Shown piece after piece: positions 8,521-15,905 of a stretch of 64,000 nt of DNA. Below the pieces are notes generated by a model. It was not told where the DNA came from and searched no databases. It was given only the letters and a program-made list of their open reading frames with translations. Every line of letters starts with the position of its first letter. Positions within the stretch are counted from its first letter, which is position 1. The position numbers and the translations under genes are program-made. The DNA is from Murinocardiopsis flavida (lineage in GTDB: Bacteria; Actinomycetota; Actinomycetes; Streptosporangiales; Streptosporangiaceae), in contig NZ_PYGA01000002.1 of assembly GCF_003014485.1 (NCBI RefSeq), forward strand, positions 62,001-126,000, read 5' to 3'.

Positions 8521-9534
8521 TCACTTCTCCAGGTAGTAGAGGTAGTCCTGGACGTTCTCTGGTGTCACGATCTCGGTGGGGACCGGGATCTTCTTGTCGA
8601 CGTCGGCGCCGCATGCCAGCCGGATCGCCGCGGCCATGGACCGGTGTCCGAACTCGAAGGTGTTCTGCTGGACGACCCCGCTGACCCAGCCCGCGCGCAG
8701 CCCGTCGACCGCCGGTTGGGACAGGTCCCAGCCGACCACCCGCACCGTTTCGGTGGCGCCCTGGCCGCGTACCGCGGCGGCGAGGCCGATCAGGGCGGGT
8801 TCGCCGGTGGCGTAGACGAAGCGGGCGTCGGGGTTGCCGGTGAGCAGGTTCTCCGCCGCGGTCTGGGCGTCCTCCTGGATGTTGCGGCCGTCCACGACCG
8901 TGCCGACCGACATCCCGCCGTCTTCGGCGGCCTCTGCGAAGCCCTTCTGCCGTTCGAGCTGGATGGTGCTGTTGAGCGCGCCGACGACGTCCACGCGGCC
9001 CTTGCCGCCGGACTCCTTCGCGAGGAAGTCGCCCATGTCGGCGCCCCCCGCGGCGTTGTCGGTGCCCACCTGGACGGACACGGCGGGGTCGTCGACGGTC
9101 GCGTCCACCGCCACGACGGGGACGCCGGCGGCGTCGGCGTCGCGGATCGCGGGCTTGATCCCCTCGGTGTCCACGGCGTCCACGATGATCGCGTCCACGT
9201 CCTTGGCGGCGAGGTTCGCGACGGCGTCGGCCTGGGTCACGGAGTCGTCGTCCCCGTTGACGACCTGGAGGCCGACGCCCGCCTCGTCGGCGACGCGCTT
9301 GGCTCCGCTGACGATCTGGTTGAAGAACAGCGCCTGGAGGTTGATGGGGACGAGCCCGATCCGCAGCGGCCGACCCTTGTCGTCGCACGCCTTGGGGATG
9401 TCGGTCGGCGCGGGCGGGCCCTGCGCCGCCGCCTCGGCCTCCTCGGCCTGCTGCTCGCGGACCGCGGTGTCGCAGCCGGTGGCGGCGACGGCCAGCAGCA
9501 CTGCCAGTAACGCCGCTCCTGCTCGTGCTCTCAT
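8521..9534 (-). CDS. Sugar ABC transporter substrate-binding lipoprotein (RbsB type)
   Basis: Exported receptor of 337 residues with a lipoprotein signal (VAATGCD lipobox near residue 21) and a Periplasmic_binding_4 fold: GLVPINLQALFFNQIVSG, DAIIVDAVDTEGIKPAI, VGTDNAAGG, YATGEPALIGLA and VVGWDLSQP are the usual cleft and hinge segments of ribose-type receptors. Its ATG overlaps the stop of the PfkB kinase gene. Its ligand is unknown; the co-encoded PfkB kinase and PTE-like hydrolase suggest a modified sugar or nucleoside-like compound. Confidence 0.92.
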   Translation of the reverse strand: MRARAGAALLAVLLAVAATGCDTAVREQQAEEAEAAAQGPPAPTDIPKACDDKGRPLRIGLVPINLQALFFNQIVSGAKRVADEAGVGLQVVNGDDDSVTQADAVANLAAKDVDAIIVDAVDTEGIKPAIRDADAAGVPVVAVDATVDDPAVSVQVGTDNAAGGADMGDFLAKESGGKGRVDVVGALNSTIQLERQKGFAEAAEDGGMSVGTVVDGRNIQEDAQTAAENLLTGNPDARFVYATGEPALIGLAAAVRGQGATETVRVVGWDLSQPAVDGLRAGWVSGVVQQNTFEFGHRSMAAAIRLACGADVDKKIPVPTEIVTPENVQDYLYYLEK

Positions 9535-10496
9535 GGTGTGCTCCGTGTCGGCGGGACGCGGTCATCGGGTGCTTCGGGTGCCGGGGCGGGTGCTGCGTCG
9601 GGTGCTGCGGCGCCGCCCGCGAGGAGCGCGTCGACCTCGGCGCGCAGCGGTGCGCCCCGGGCGCCGGGGACGGTGCAGCTCAGGGCCGCCGCGACGGCGG
9701 CCGTGCGGGCCGCGTCGACCGGGTCGGCGCCCGCGTCGATCGCGGCGAGGTAGCAGCCGGCGAAGCAGTCGCCCGCGCCGGTCGCGTCGCTGGCGTCGAC
9801 CGGCATCGCGGCGCCCCGCACCGATCCGCCGTCGGGCCGGGCGAGCCGCCAGCCGTCGGCGCCGTCGGTGGCGACCAGCACGGTCGCGTGCCGCCGGGCG
9901 AGCACGGCGGGGTCGCCGCCGGGCGCGCCGAACAGAGCGGCGAGTTGGGCGCGCCCCGCCGTCGCGTGGTCGGCGCGGTCGAGGGCGACCCGGGCGGCGG
10001 CGGGGTCCTCGCACCCGTCGAGGTCGACGAACACCCCGATGCGGTCGGCACCAGGGGTGGCGTCGAGGATGTCCGCCGCCTCCGGCCAACGGTATCCGTC
10101 GAGGTAGAGCCAGCCGCCGCCGGAGTCGGCGAGCCTGCGGACCCCCGCCGCCAGCCGCTCACCGTTGAGCGCGTCGTCCCTGCTGATGACGGCGCGCTCG
10201 CCGTCGGGGGTGACGAGGACGATGGCCGTGGGCACGGCGGTGTCGGTGTGGCACCAGCCGACGTCCACGCCCTCGGCGGACAGCGCCGCGAGGAACGCCC
10301 GGTCGACGGGCTCCGCCCCGACCGCGCCGCCGAACGCGGCCGTCGCGCCCATGCGGGCGGCGGCGACCGCGGCGTTGGCGCCCATGCCGCCGTGCCACTG
10401 GTCGATGGCGCCGGCGTGGACCCGGCCGCCGGCGTCGGGCAGCCGCGGGATCCGGGCCACGACGTCGACGTTGGCGTATCCGCAGAACAGGATCAC
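9531..10496 (-). CDS. PfkB-family carbohydrate kinase
   Basis: Cytoplasmic ribokinase-fold sugar or nucleoside kinase, 321 residues. PfkB signature 1 is visible as HGGMGANAAVAAARMGA near residue 35, and signature 2 with the catalytic Asp as DASDATGAGDCFAGCYLA near residue 250; the GAGD anion hole is intact. The GTG at 10496 overlaps the stop of the BtpA-like gene (GTGA), and homology begins at once with ILFCGYANVDVVARIP, which decides the start. In the operon it would phosphorylate the sugar imported by the downstream-encoded ABC transporter. Confidence 0.93.
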   Translation of the reverse strand: MILFCGYANVDVVARIPRLPDAGGRVHAGAIDQWHGGMGANAAVAAARMGATAAFGGAVGAEPVDRAFLAALSAEGVDVGWCHTDTAVPTAIVLVTPDGERAVISRDDALNGERLAAGVRRLADSGGGWLYLDGYRWPEAADILDATPGADRIGVFVDLDGCEDPAAARVALDRADHATAGRAQLAALFGAPGGDPAVLARRHATVLVATDGADGWRLARPDGGSVRGAAMPVDASDATGAGDCFAGCYLAAIDAGADPVDAARTAAVAAALSCTVPGARGAPLRAEVDALLAGGAAAPDAAPAPAPEAPDDRVPPTRSTP

Positions 10497-11356
10497 GGGA
10501 TGCCGGCCCCGGCGCGCTCGGCGGCGGTGGTGAGGGCGCGGACCCGCTGCGGGTCCACGCGCCCCCACCACCGGCCGTTGTCCTTGAGGGAGGACGCCAC
10601 GATGACGCCGTCGCAGGCGGGCAGCAGCGTGCCGATGTTGTCCGCGGAGATGCCGGAGCCGATGATGACGGGGAGGCGGGTGTGCGCCTTGATCCCCTCG
10701 ACCTCGTCGACGGACGCGGCGTCGCCGGTGCGCGACCCGGTCGCGATGAGCACGTCGGCGTCGAAGAACTCGGCGTCCTCGGTCTGCTCGGCCAGGCTCC
10801 GGTCGGCGACGATGGCGTGCGAGCCGTGCTTGACGTGCACGTCGGCGAACACGTGGACGCCCTCGGCGCCGATGCGGTGCCGGTAGCGGGTCGCGTGCGC
10901 CGCCTGCCCCTCGATGATCCCCTCGTTGGCGACGTAGGCGTTGGCCCACTGGTTGACCCGGACGAACCCGGCCCCCGCGGCCCATGCGGAGGCGATGGAG
11001 CACTCGGCGGCGTTGGAGAGCACGCTCACCCCCACCCCTCCGGCGGCGGACTCGCGGACACGCGCGGTGACGACGGCCATCGCCGCCGCGGTCTCGTACC
11101 CGTGCTCGCCCGGCTTGAGGAACGGGATGTCCCAGTGGTTCTCCACGATGACGCCGTGGCAACCGTTTGCCAGGTAGGCGGTCGCCTCTTCGGCGGCGAA
11201 GCGGGCGATCTCGTTCATCGGCTGCCCCCGGTAGTGCGGGCTGCCCGGCAGCGGCGGCAGGTGCACCGCCCCGATGATCACGCCGGACGCCCCGAAGAGG
11301 GCGCGGATCGCATCGGGTTTCGGCGGGAAGACGCCGCCGTCGTCGGGCACACTCAT
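10493..11356 (-). CDS. BtpA/SgcQ family TIM-barrel protein
   Basis: First gene of the operon, 287 residues. It matches the BtpA family: IGAVHLPPLPGSPHY near the N-terminus, GVIVENHWDIPF, FVRVNQWANAYVANEGIIEG, and VIIGSGISADN at the phosphate-binding end of the barrel. BtpA in cyanobacteria affects photosystem I; in other bacteria SgcQ-like homologues sit in sugar operons and have no firm biochemical role. Here, next to a PfkB kinase, it may act on a sugar phosphate (aldolase or epimerase-like), which is inference. The ATG follows a GGGGGAA ribosome site and faces the LacI gene. Confidence 0.88.
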   Translation of the reverse strand: MSVPDDGGVFPPKPDAIRALFGASGVIIGAVHLPPLPGSPHYRGQPMNEIARFAAEEATAYLANGCHGVIVENHWDIPFLKPGEHGYETAAAMAVVTARVRESAAGGVGVSVLSNAAECSIASAWAAGAGFVRVNQWANAYVANEGIIEGQAAHATRYRHRIGAEGVHVFADVHVKHGSHAIVADRSLAEQTEDAEFFDADVLIATGSRTGDAASVDEVEGIKAHTRLPVIIGSGISADNIGTLLPACDGVIVASSLKDNGRWWGRVDPQRVRALTTAAERAGAGIP

Positions 11357-11372
11357 GGAGATTCCCCCGGAT

Positions 11373-11385
11373 GTAATCGATTGCC
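11373..11385. promoter_or_regulatory. Operator-like palindrome for the adjacent LacI regulator (operon side)
   Basis: GTAATCGATTGCC, 17 bases upstream of the BtpA-like start, shares the 10-bp core AATCGATTGC with the perfect palindrome at 11486-11497. Central CG within an AT-flanked dyad is typical of LacI-family operators. Placement between the ribosome site and promoter region of the operon fits repression. Confidence 0.7.
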
Positions 11386-11485
11386 ATAAATTTTCCCCAG
11401 AACCTACGGGTCCACGCTCGGTGCCGTCAATGCCTATGCTGGGAACCCGTGAGGGACCCGCCGCCGCGGCATGGAAAGGTGAAGG

Positions 11486-11497
11486 GCAATCGATTGC
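11486..11497. promoter_or_regulatory. Perfect operator palindrome at the LacI start
   Basis: GCAATCGATTGC is a perfect 12-bp palindrome overlapping the proposed TTG start of the lacI-type gene, 113 bases (centre to centre) from the matching site at 11373. Binding here would autoregulate the regulator, and two-site binding could loop the intervening promoter region. Confidence 0.72.
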
Positions 11498-12489
11498 ACC
11501 AAGTGACCATCGCGCTCGTCGCGGAACGGGCCGGCGTGTCCACGGCGACCGTGTCCCGCGCGCTCTCCGGTTCGCGCCCGGTCTCGGCCGAGTCCCGCCG
11601 CCGCGTCGACCGCGCCGCCCAGGAGCTCGGCTACTCCGGCAACTCCATCGCCAGCGCCCTGCGGCGCAGCCGCACCGACACGGTGGGCATGGTGGTGCCG
11701 AGCATCGCCAACCCGTTCTTCACCTCACTGGTGGAGAGCGTCGAGCACGCGCTGCACCAGGAGGGCATGCAGCTCCTGCTGTGCGACTCCCGCCAGGACC
11801 CCGCAATCGAGGGGGCGCACCTGAAGGCGCTCGCGGCGCGCCAGGTCGACGGCATCATCATCAGCCCCTGCCACGGCACCCGCAGCAGGGCCGCCATCGA
11901 GGCGACGATGGCGGCGACCCCCCTCGTCCAGCTCGACCGGCACGTGGCGGGGACCGACACCGACTGGGTCGGTGTCGACGACCATCAGGCGATGCGCCTG
12001 GTCATGGAGCACCTGGCCGAGCGCGGGGTCCGCTCGGCGGCCTTCATCAGCTCGACCCTCACCAACTCATCGACGGAGCTGCGGCTCTCCGGGTTCCGCA
12101 CGCAGGCCGACCGGCTCGGCGTGGCGACCCGGGACGCGTGGATCCTGCTGGGCGAGTACTCCATGCAGTGGGGGCGCAGCGCGGCGAACGACCTGCTGGC
12201 GTCGGGCCCGCGCCCCGACGCGATCGTCTGCGCCGACGACCTCATCGCCCTCGGCGCGCTGCGCTCCTGCCGCGAGAACGGGGTCCGGGTACCGGACGAC
12301 ATCAAGGTCACCGGGTTCGACGACATCGACTTCTCGTCGCTGTTCGAGCCGGCCCTGACGACGATCGACCAGCCCCGCGAACGCATCGCGGCCGAGGCGG
12401 TGCGGCTCCTCGCCAACGCTGCGGAGACGGGCGGCACGGCCGCGCACATCGCGCTGGCCCCGGCGCTGCGGATCCGCGACAGCACCTGA
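11494..12489 (+). CDS. LacI-family transcriptional regulator of the BtpA/ABC/PTE operon
   Basis: Repressor of about 331 residues. The N-terminal helix-turn-helix reads VTIALVAERAGVSTATVSRA with the hinge region ALRRSRTDTVGMVV, followed by a sugar-binding effector domain (NPFFTSLVESVEHALHQEG, WVGVDDHQAMRL, GFDDIDFSSLFEPALTTIDQ). The start is uncertain: TTG at 11494 has the best ribosome site (GAAGGG, seven bases upstream); GTG codons at 11449, 11479 and 11503 are in frame. It is divergent from the operon, and two near-identical palindromes flank the gap, so it almost certainly controls the operon and itself. Inducer unknown. Confidence 0.9.
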   Translation: MHQVTIALVAERAGVSTATVSRALSGSRPVSAESRRRVDRAAQELGYSGNSIASALRRSRTDTVGMVVPSIANPFFTSLVESVEHALHQEGMQLLLCDSRQDPAIEGAHLKALAARQVDGIIISPCHGTRSRAAIEATMAATPLVQLDRHVAGTDTDWVGVDDHQAMRLVMEHLAERGVRSAAFISSTLTNSSTELRLSGFRTQADRLGVATRDAWILLGEYSMQWGRSAANDLLASGPRPDAIVCADDLIALGALRSCRENGVRVPDDIKVTGFDDIDFSSLFEPALTTIDQPRERIAAEAVRLLANAAETGGTAAHIALAPALRIRDST

Positions 12490-12493
12490 CCCG

Positions 12494-12526
12494 CGCAGGG
12501 CGCGCCGGGCCCCGCCGCGCCCTGCG
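12494..12526. terminator. Stem-loop between convergent lacI-type and methyltransferase genes
   Basis: A perfect 11-bp inverted repeat (12494-12504 with 12516-12526) around an 11-base loop directly follows the lacI-type stop. No T-tract; position between converging genes supports a bidirectional terminator. Confidence 0.65.
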
Positions 12527-12554
12527 GCGCGCGGCGCGGCCCGGGACCGCTGGC

Positions 12555-12591
12555 GCCGGTGCCGGTGCCGGTGCCGATGCCGATGCCGATG
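12555..12591. repeat. Hexanucleotide tandem repeat
   Basis: A run of GGTGCC units followed by GATGCC units (about six hexamers) abuts the stop codon of the methyltransferase gene on its 3' side. If the stop were lost, the reading frame would extend through an HR dipeptide repeat. Probably slippage-prone sequence of no known function. Confidence 0.6.
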
Positions 12592-13446
12592 CTAGAGCTT
12601 GCGGGCGAGACCGCCGATCTCCCAGATGGGGTCGTCCGTCGCGGCCTCGGCGTCGGGGGCGGGGTGCCAGGTGCGGATGTCGACGAAGCCGGGCGCCACC
12701 GCTTCGAGGTCGGGCCGGTCGATGTAGGCGAGCGCCTCCGCCGGGGTCCGCACGCGGCCCCAGTGCCCGTGGGTGGCCTCCAGCACGATCCGGGTGAGGT
12801 CGTCGGCCGCGCGGGGCTCGGTGGAGACGATGTGGGAGTAGGCGATCGCGGAGCCGGAGGGCACCGCGTCGAGGATGCGCCCGATGAGGCCGCCGGGGTC
12901 GGGCTCGTCGGGGATGCAGTGGACCAGCGCGATGAGGAGCACGCCGACGGGCCGGGAGAAGTCGAGCATCCGCTGGGTGTCGGGGCCGTTGATGATGGCA
13001 TCGGGGTCGCTGATGTCGGCCGTCGCCACGGTCGTGCGGTCGTTGTCGGCGAGGAGCGCGCGGCCGTGGGTCAGCACCACCGGGTCGTTGTCGACGTAGA
13101 CGACGCGCGCCTTGGGGTTGATGCCCTGGGCGACCTGGTGGGTGTTCTGCACCGTGGGCAGCCCCGAGCCGATGTCGAGGAACTGGTCGAGGCCCAATTC
13201 GGCCGTCATGTACGCGACCACGCGGGCCAGCCACGCGCGGTTGTAATGGGCGATGGGACGCAATTGCGGGGCGACGTCGAGAAAGGCGCGCCCGGCCCGC
13301 TGATCGGCCTCGAAATTGTCCTTGCCGTGCAGCATCCAGTCGTAGATGCGCGCGGTGGTGGGGGTTGTGACGTCGATGCTCGGAAAGCCGGGGTCGGGGG
13401 CGGGCGACACCGGAGATGATTCATGCTGGTTTTCGTCGCGATGCAC
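12592..13446 (-). CDS. DUF574/SAV2177-family SAM-dependent methyltransferase
   Basis: Cytoplasmic protein of 284 residues of the actinomycete-specific Methyltransf_19 (DUF574) family. Typical segments are PTTARIYDWMLHGKDNFEAD at residues 27-46, the SAM-binding FLDIGSGLPTVQNTHQVAQ, the acidic loop VVYVDNDPVVLTHGRALL, and the C-terminal WHPAPDAE. The substrate is not known for the family, which is expanded in Streptomyces and relatives. It stands alone, between a terminator and a divergent VOC gene. Confidence 0.92.
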   Translation of the reverse strand: MHRDENQHESSPVSPAPDPGFPSIDVTTPTTARIYDWMLHGKDNFEADQRAGRAFLDVAPQLRPIAHYNRAWLARVVAYMTAELGLDQFLDIGSGLPTVQNTHQVAQGINPKARVVYVDNDPVVLTHGRALLADNDRTTVATADISDPDAIINGPDTQRMLDFSRPVGVLLIALVHCIPDEPDPGGLIGRILDAVPSGSAIAYSHIVSTEPRAADDLTRIVLEATHGHWGRVRTPAEALAYIDRPDLEAVAPGFVDIRTWHPAPDAEAATDDPIWEIGGLARKL

Positions 13447-13657
13447 CGTATGACCGCCTTTTCACGGGCCGAGGGAAGCGGAAGTGCAGCGTATAACACG
13501 ATCACGCACCGAATAATTGGTACCCGTTTTTCCCGGTCCCGCCACGGAGCGCGGCCGTGTACCGCTACCCGTTGCGGGTCCGCTCGCGGAGGACGCCGGC
13601 CGGGCCCGGGCCGGGACCGGGGGCACCCGGGGGCGGTCGTGCGGCATATTGGGCGCC

Positions 13658-14029
13658 ATGCCCGTATCGCTGCACCACATCGTCATCGACGCACACGACC
13701 TCCCCTCGCTCGCCCGGTTCTGGGCGCAGGCCCTGGGGTGGCGGATCCTCTCCGAACGCGAGCGCGAGGTGGTGATCGGCACCGACGTGAACGCGCCGGT
13801 CGGCATCTGCTTCATGCCCGTCTCCGACGCGAAGGCGGGCAAGAACCGCCTCCATTTCGACCTCACCTCGGGTGCGGCCGAGCGGGACGCGGAGATCGAG
13901 CGGCTGCTCGCCCTCGGCGCCCGGCGCGTCGACGTCGGGCAGACCGGTGCCGAATCGTGGACCGTGCTCGCCGACCCCGAGGGCAACGAGTTCTGCGTGG
14001 TCCGCCCCAAAGGGACGCTCATCGGTTAA
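13658..14029 (+). CDS. VOC (glyoxalase-like) family protein
   Basis: Small 123-residue vicinal-oxygen-chelate protein. It begins LHHIVIDAHDLPSLARFWAQ with the first metal-ligand His, continues NRLHFDLTSG with the second-half His, and ends in LADPEGNEFCVVRP, where Glu completes the usual site. It contains the two βαβββ modules expected of a glyoxalase/dioxygenase monomer. The specific reaction cannot be told from sequence; many such orphan proteins are called glyoxalase-like. Single gene, divergent from the methyltransferase. Confidence 0.88.
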   Translation: MPVSLHHIVIDAHDLPSLARFWAQALGWRILSEREREVVIGTDVNAPVGICFMPVSDAKAGKNRLHFDLTSGAAERDAEIERLLALGARRVDVGQTGAESWTVLADPEGNEFCVVRPKGTLIG

Positions 14030-14063
14030 TGCCGCCGACCGCCCAGTGCGCGCCATCGGCCGC

Positions 14064-15494
14064 TCAGTGCGCGGTGTCGGCCTGGTCGGGGATGACCGAT
14101 CCGTCGTCCCTGCGGACCGGGCCCGTCGCCCCGTCGGGCCGGGTGTAGCCGGCGGTGGAGCACGCGTAGCGGTCCGGCTTCGGTGCGAGCGGCTCGATGA
14201 ACATGGGGTTGACGAGCCATCGGCCGTCGGCGTCGTCGTAGGCGCGGCACATGATCTCGCTCTTGTTCCGGTTCAGCACGAGGCGGGCGTCCGTGGCGTC
14301 GCCGACGAAGGTGACGTCGGTGTCGGCGTCCCCGCTGCCCAGCGCGATGCGCCGCGCGGGCTCCTGGCGCTCCCACGCCGCCGCCCCGGTCACACCGAAG
14401 ACCTCCTCGTTGATCCGACAGCGCTTGCCGTCGATGTAGGGGATGTCGGCGCCTTTGCTGGCGGGGGTCCCGCCGCAGCCCTCGTTGCGGCTGGTGATCC
14501 TGCCGCGGTCGAGCACGCTGCGGATGGCGATGGTGTGCTCGCTGTCGATCCCGACACCGGCCGACCAGACCTCGGTGACCGGTTCGGACCCCGCGGAGAC
14601 GATGTAGACGTCGAAGCCCGCCGAGCGCAGTGTGCGGATCAGGTCGGCCTGCTGCGGGTAGTAGCGGACGTAGCCCGGCAGGGTGCGGGTGCCGACGGTC
14701 TGCGTGCTGCCGACCGGCGCGGCGAGGCTCTTCTCCCTGGCCTGGCGCGCGTAGCCGCGCAGCTCGGCCGGTGTCCGTCCGCTGAAGAGCTGCGGGACCC
14801 ACGCGTACTCCGGCACCGTGCGCCGGTGGTCCCACTCCCCCGTGAACGCCGGTGCGCCGCTCATCGTCGCGGCGTTCTCGCGGATCTCGAAGATCTCGTC
14901 GGCGCACGCCGTGTCGGTCGACGTGGGGAGGGTTTCACGCGGCCCCGTCGCCGTCCCGCACGCGCGGGTCAGCGCGCGCTCGGCCGCCGGGGACAGCCAT
15001 TGGCTGCGGTCGCCCCAGCGCTGCGGCCGCAGGAGCTTGTCGTTGCGCAGCGCCCACGCGAGGGTCGCGTCGGTGACGTCGTTCTTGGTGACGGTGTTGT
15101 CCCAGTCGAACACGGCGACCGGCGGCCGATCGCCGGAGCGGCGCTCGCCCGCGCACGTCCCGCGCCGGTCGATCACCCGCTGGAGTTCGGCGCGGTTGTC
15201 CCCGTACCAATCGAGCTTCGCCGAGAGGCGCGGACAGTGCCGCCCCGCATCGGAGACCACAGGCGCAGCACCCGCACCCACCGTCCCGGAGGCCGCACCC
15301 GCTAGGTCGCGAGCCGCGCCCGCACCCGTGCCGGGAACCGTGAGGACCGTGCCGCGGGCTGTGCCCGCCGTACCGGGGACCGCGAACGTGCCGGGATCCG
15401 TGCCCGTGCCAGGGGCCGCGCCCGCCGTGCCGGGGACGGCGAGGGTCGCGGCCGCGACCAGGATCGCGGCGGTGCACCGCAGCCGACCGTGCAT
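14064..15494 (-). CDS. Exported HAD-superfamily phosphatase with Pro-Gly-Thr-rich linker
   Basis: Secreted protein of 476 residues. A signal peptide (residues about 1-27) is followed by a low-complexity linker in which Pro-Gly-Thr recurs five times (about residues 20-57). The catalytic domain has HAD motif I FDWDNTV near residue 128 with both Asp residues, motif II in VYIVSAGSEP, and motif III/IV in VTFVGDATDARLVLNRN. This resembles phosphoserine-phosphatase-like HAD proteins of actinomycetes. Several Cys pairs (CAGE, CGTA, CADE, CGGT, CRIN) suggest disulfides, consistent with export. Substrate unknown. Monocistronic, with a 411-base upstream region. Confidence 0.85.
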   Translation of the reverse strand: MHGRLRCTAAILVAAATLAVPGTAGAAPGTGTDPGTFAVPGTAGTARGTVLTVPGTGAGAARDLAGAASGTVGAGAAPVVSDAGRHCPRLSAKLDWYGDNRAELQRVIDRRGTCAGERRSGDRPPVAVFDWDNTVTKNDVTDATLAWALRNDKLLRPQRWGDRSQWLSPAAERALTRACGTATGPRETLPTSTDTACADEIFEIRENAATMSGAPAFTGEWDHRRTVPEYAWVPQLFSGRTPAELRGYARQAREKSLAAPVGSTQTVGTRTLPGYVRYYPQQADLIRTLRSAGFDVYIVSAGSEPVTEVWSAGVGIDSEHTIAIRSVLDRGRITSRNEGCGGTPASKGADIPYIDGKRCRINEEVFGVTGAAAWERQEPARRIALGSGDADTDVTFVGDATDARLVLNRNKSEIMCRAYDDADGRWLVNPMFIEPLAPKPDRYACSTAGYTRPDGATGPVRRDDGSVIPDQADTAH

Positions 15495-15653
15495 CGTGGC
15501 CTCCGGCCCTCGCGCAGTAACAGTACGCCCACGGTTCCGGACGCACTGTGACGCAATGTACCCAGAGAGTGCCCAAGGTCGGCGCTACCACGCCGGAGCG
15601 ATCCCGCATCTCCAATGCCCCTGGGCAAAGGCCGCGGGCCCCCCTGGGGTCGA

Positions 15654-15701
15654 GGACGCCCTCGCCCCCGGACGCCCTCCTCCTGGGACGCCCTCACCCC
15701 C
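15654..15701. repeat. Three tandem 16-base repeats
   Basis: GGACGCCCTC starts at 15654, 15670 and 15686, an exact 16-base period, with C-rich spacers. They lie 160-207 bases upstream of the exported phosphatase gene and could be iterated binding sites or simple slippage products. Confidence 0.65.
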
Positions 15702-15833
15702 GAGCGCGTGGTCAAAGTACGCACCTCCGCGCGAGCACCACCGGCCCAGGCTGCGTCTACGCGCGAAGCGCATCGAGGATCACGCCGGAGTTTTCCCGCC
15801 GAACCTGCATCCCCGAGAGCAGCAGCGCTGTAC

Positions 15834-15858
15834 CCGAGGGCCGGGACCCCGGCCTCGG
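15834..15858 (-). terminator. Stem-loop after the Dyp peroxidase gene
   Basis: A near-perfect inverted repeat (CCGAGGGCCGG pairing with CCGGCCTCGG, one bulged G) lies about 50 bases beyond the peroxidase stop. Confidence 0.5.
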
Positions 15859-15905
15859 AGTGGTGCATCGCGCCGGTCGCGTGGCTTCGCGCCGCTCGCT
15901 CTGAC

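Larger units (their letters stand above)
15495..15905. other. 411-base intergenic region upstream of the exported phosphatase
   Basis: No supported gene. It holds three tandem 16-base repeats (15654-15701) and a probable terminator (15834-15858) of the Dyp operon. The promoter of the phosphatase gene should lie just above 15494, but I cannot identify a clear -35/-10 pair. Confidence 0.6.

Noticed and set aside
12555-12591. Hexamer repeat as a phase-variation switch of the methyltransferase
   Set aside because: It lies after the stop codon and has six-base units, so length change would not shift the reading frame.
15585-15773. 62-codon minus-strand ORF in the region upstream of the exported phosphatase
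   Set aside because: Overlaps the 16-base repeats, low-complexity translation, no ribosome site.
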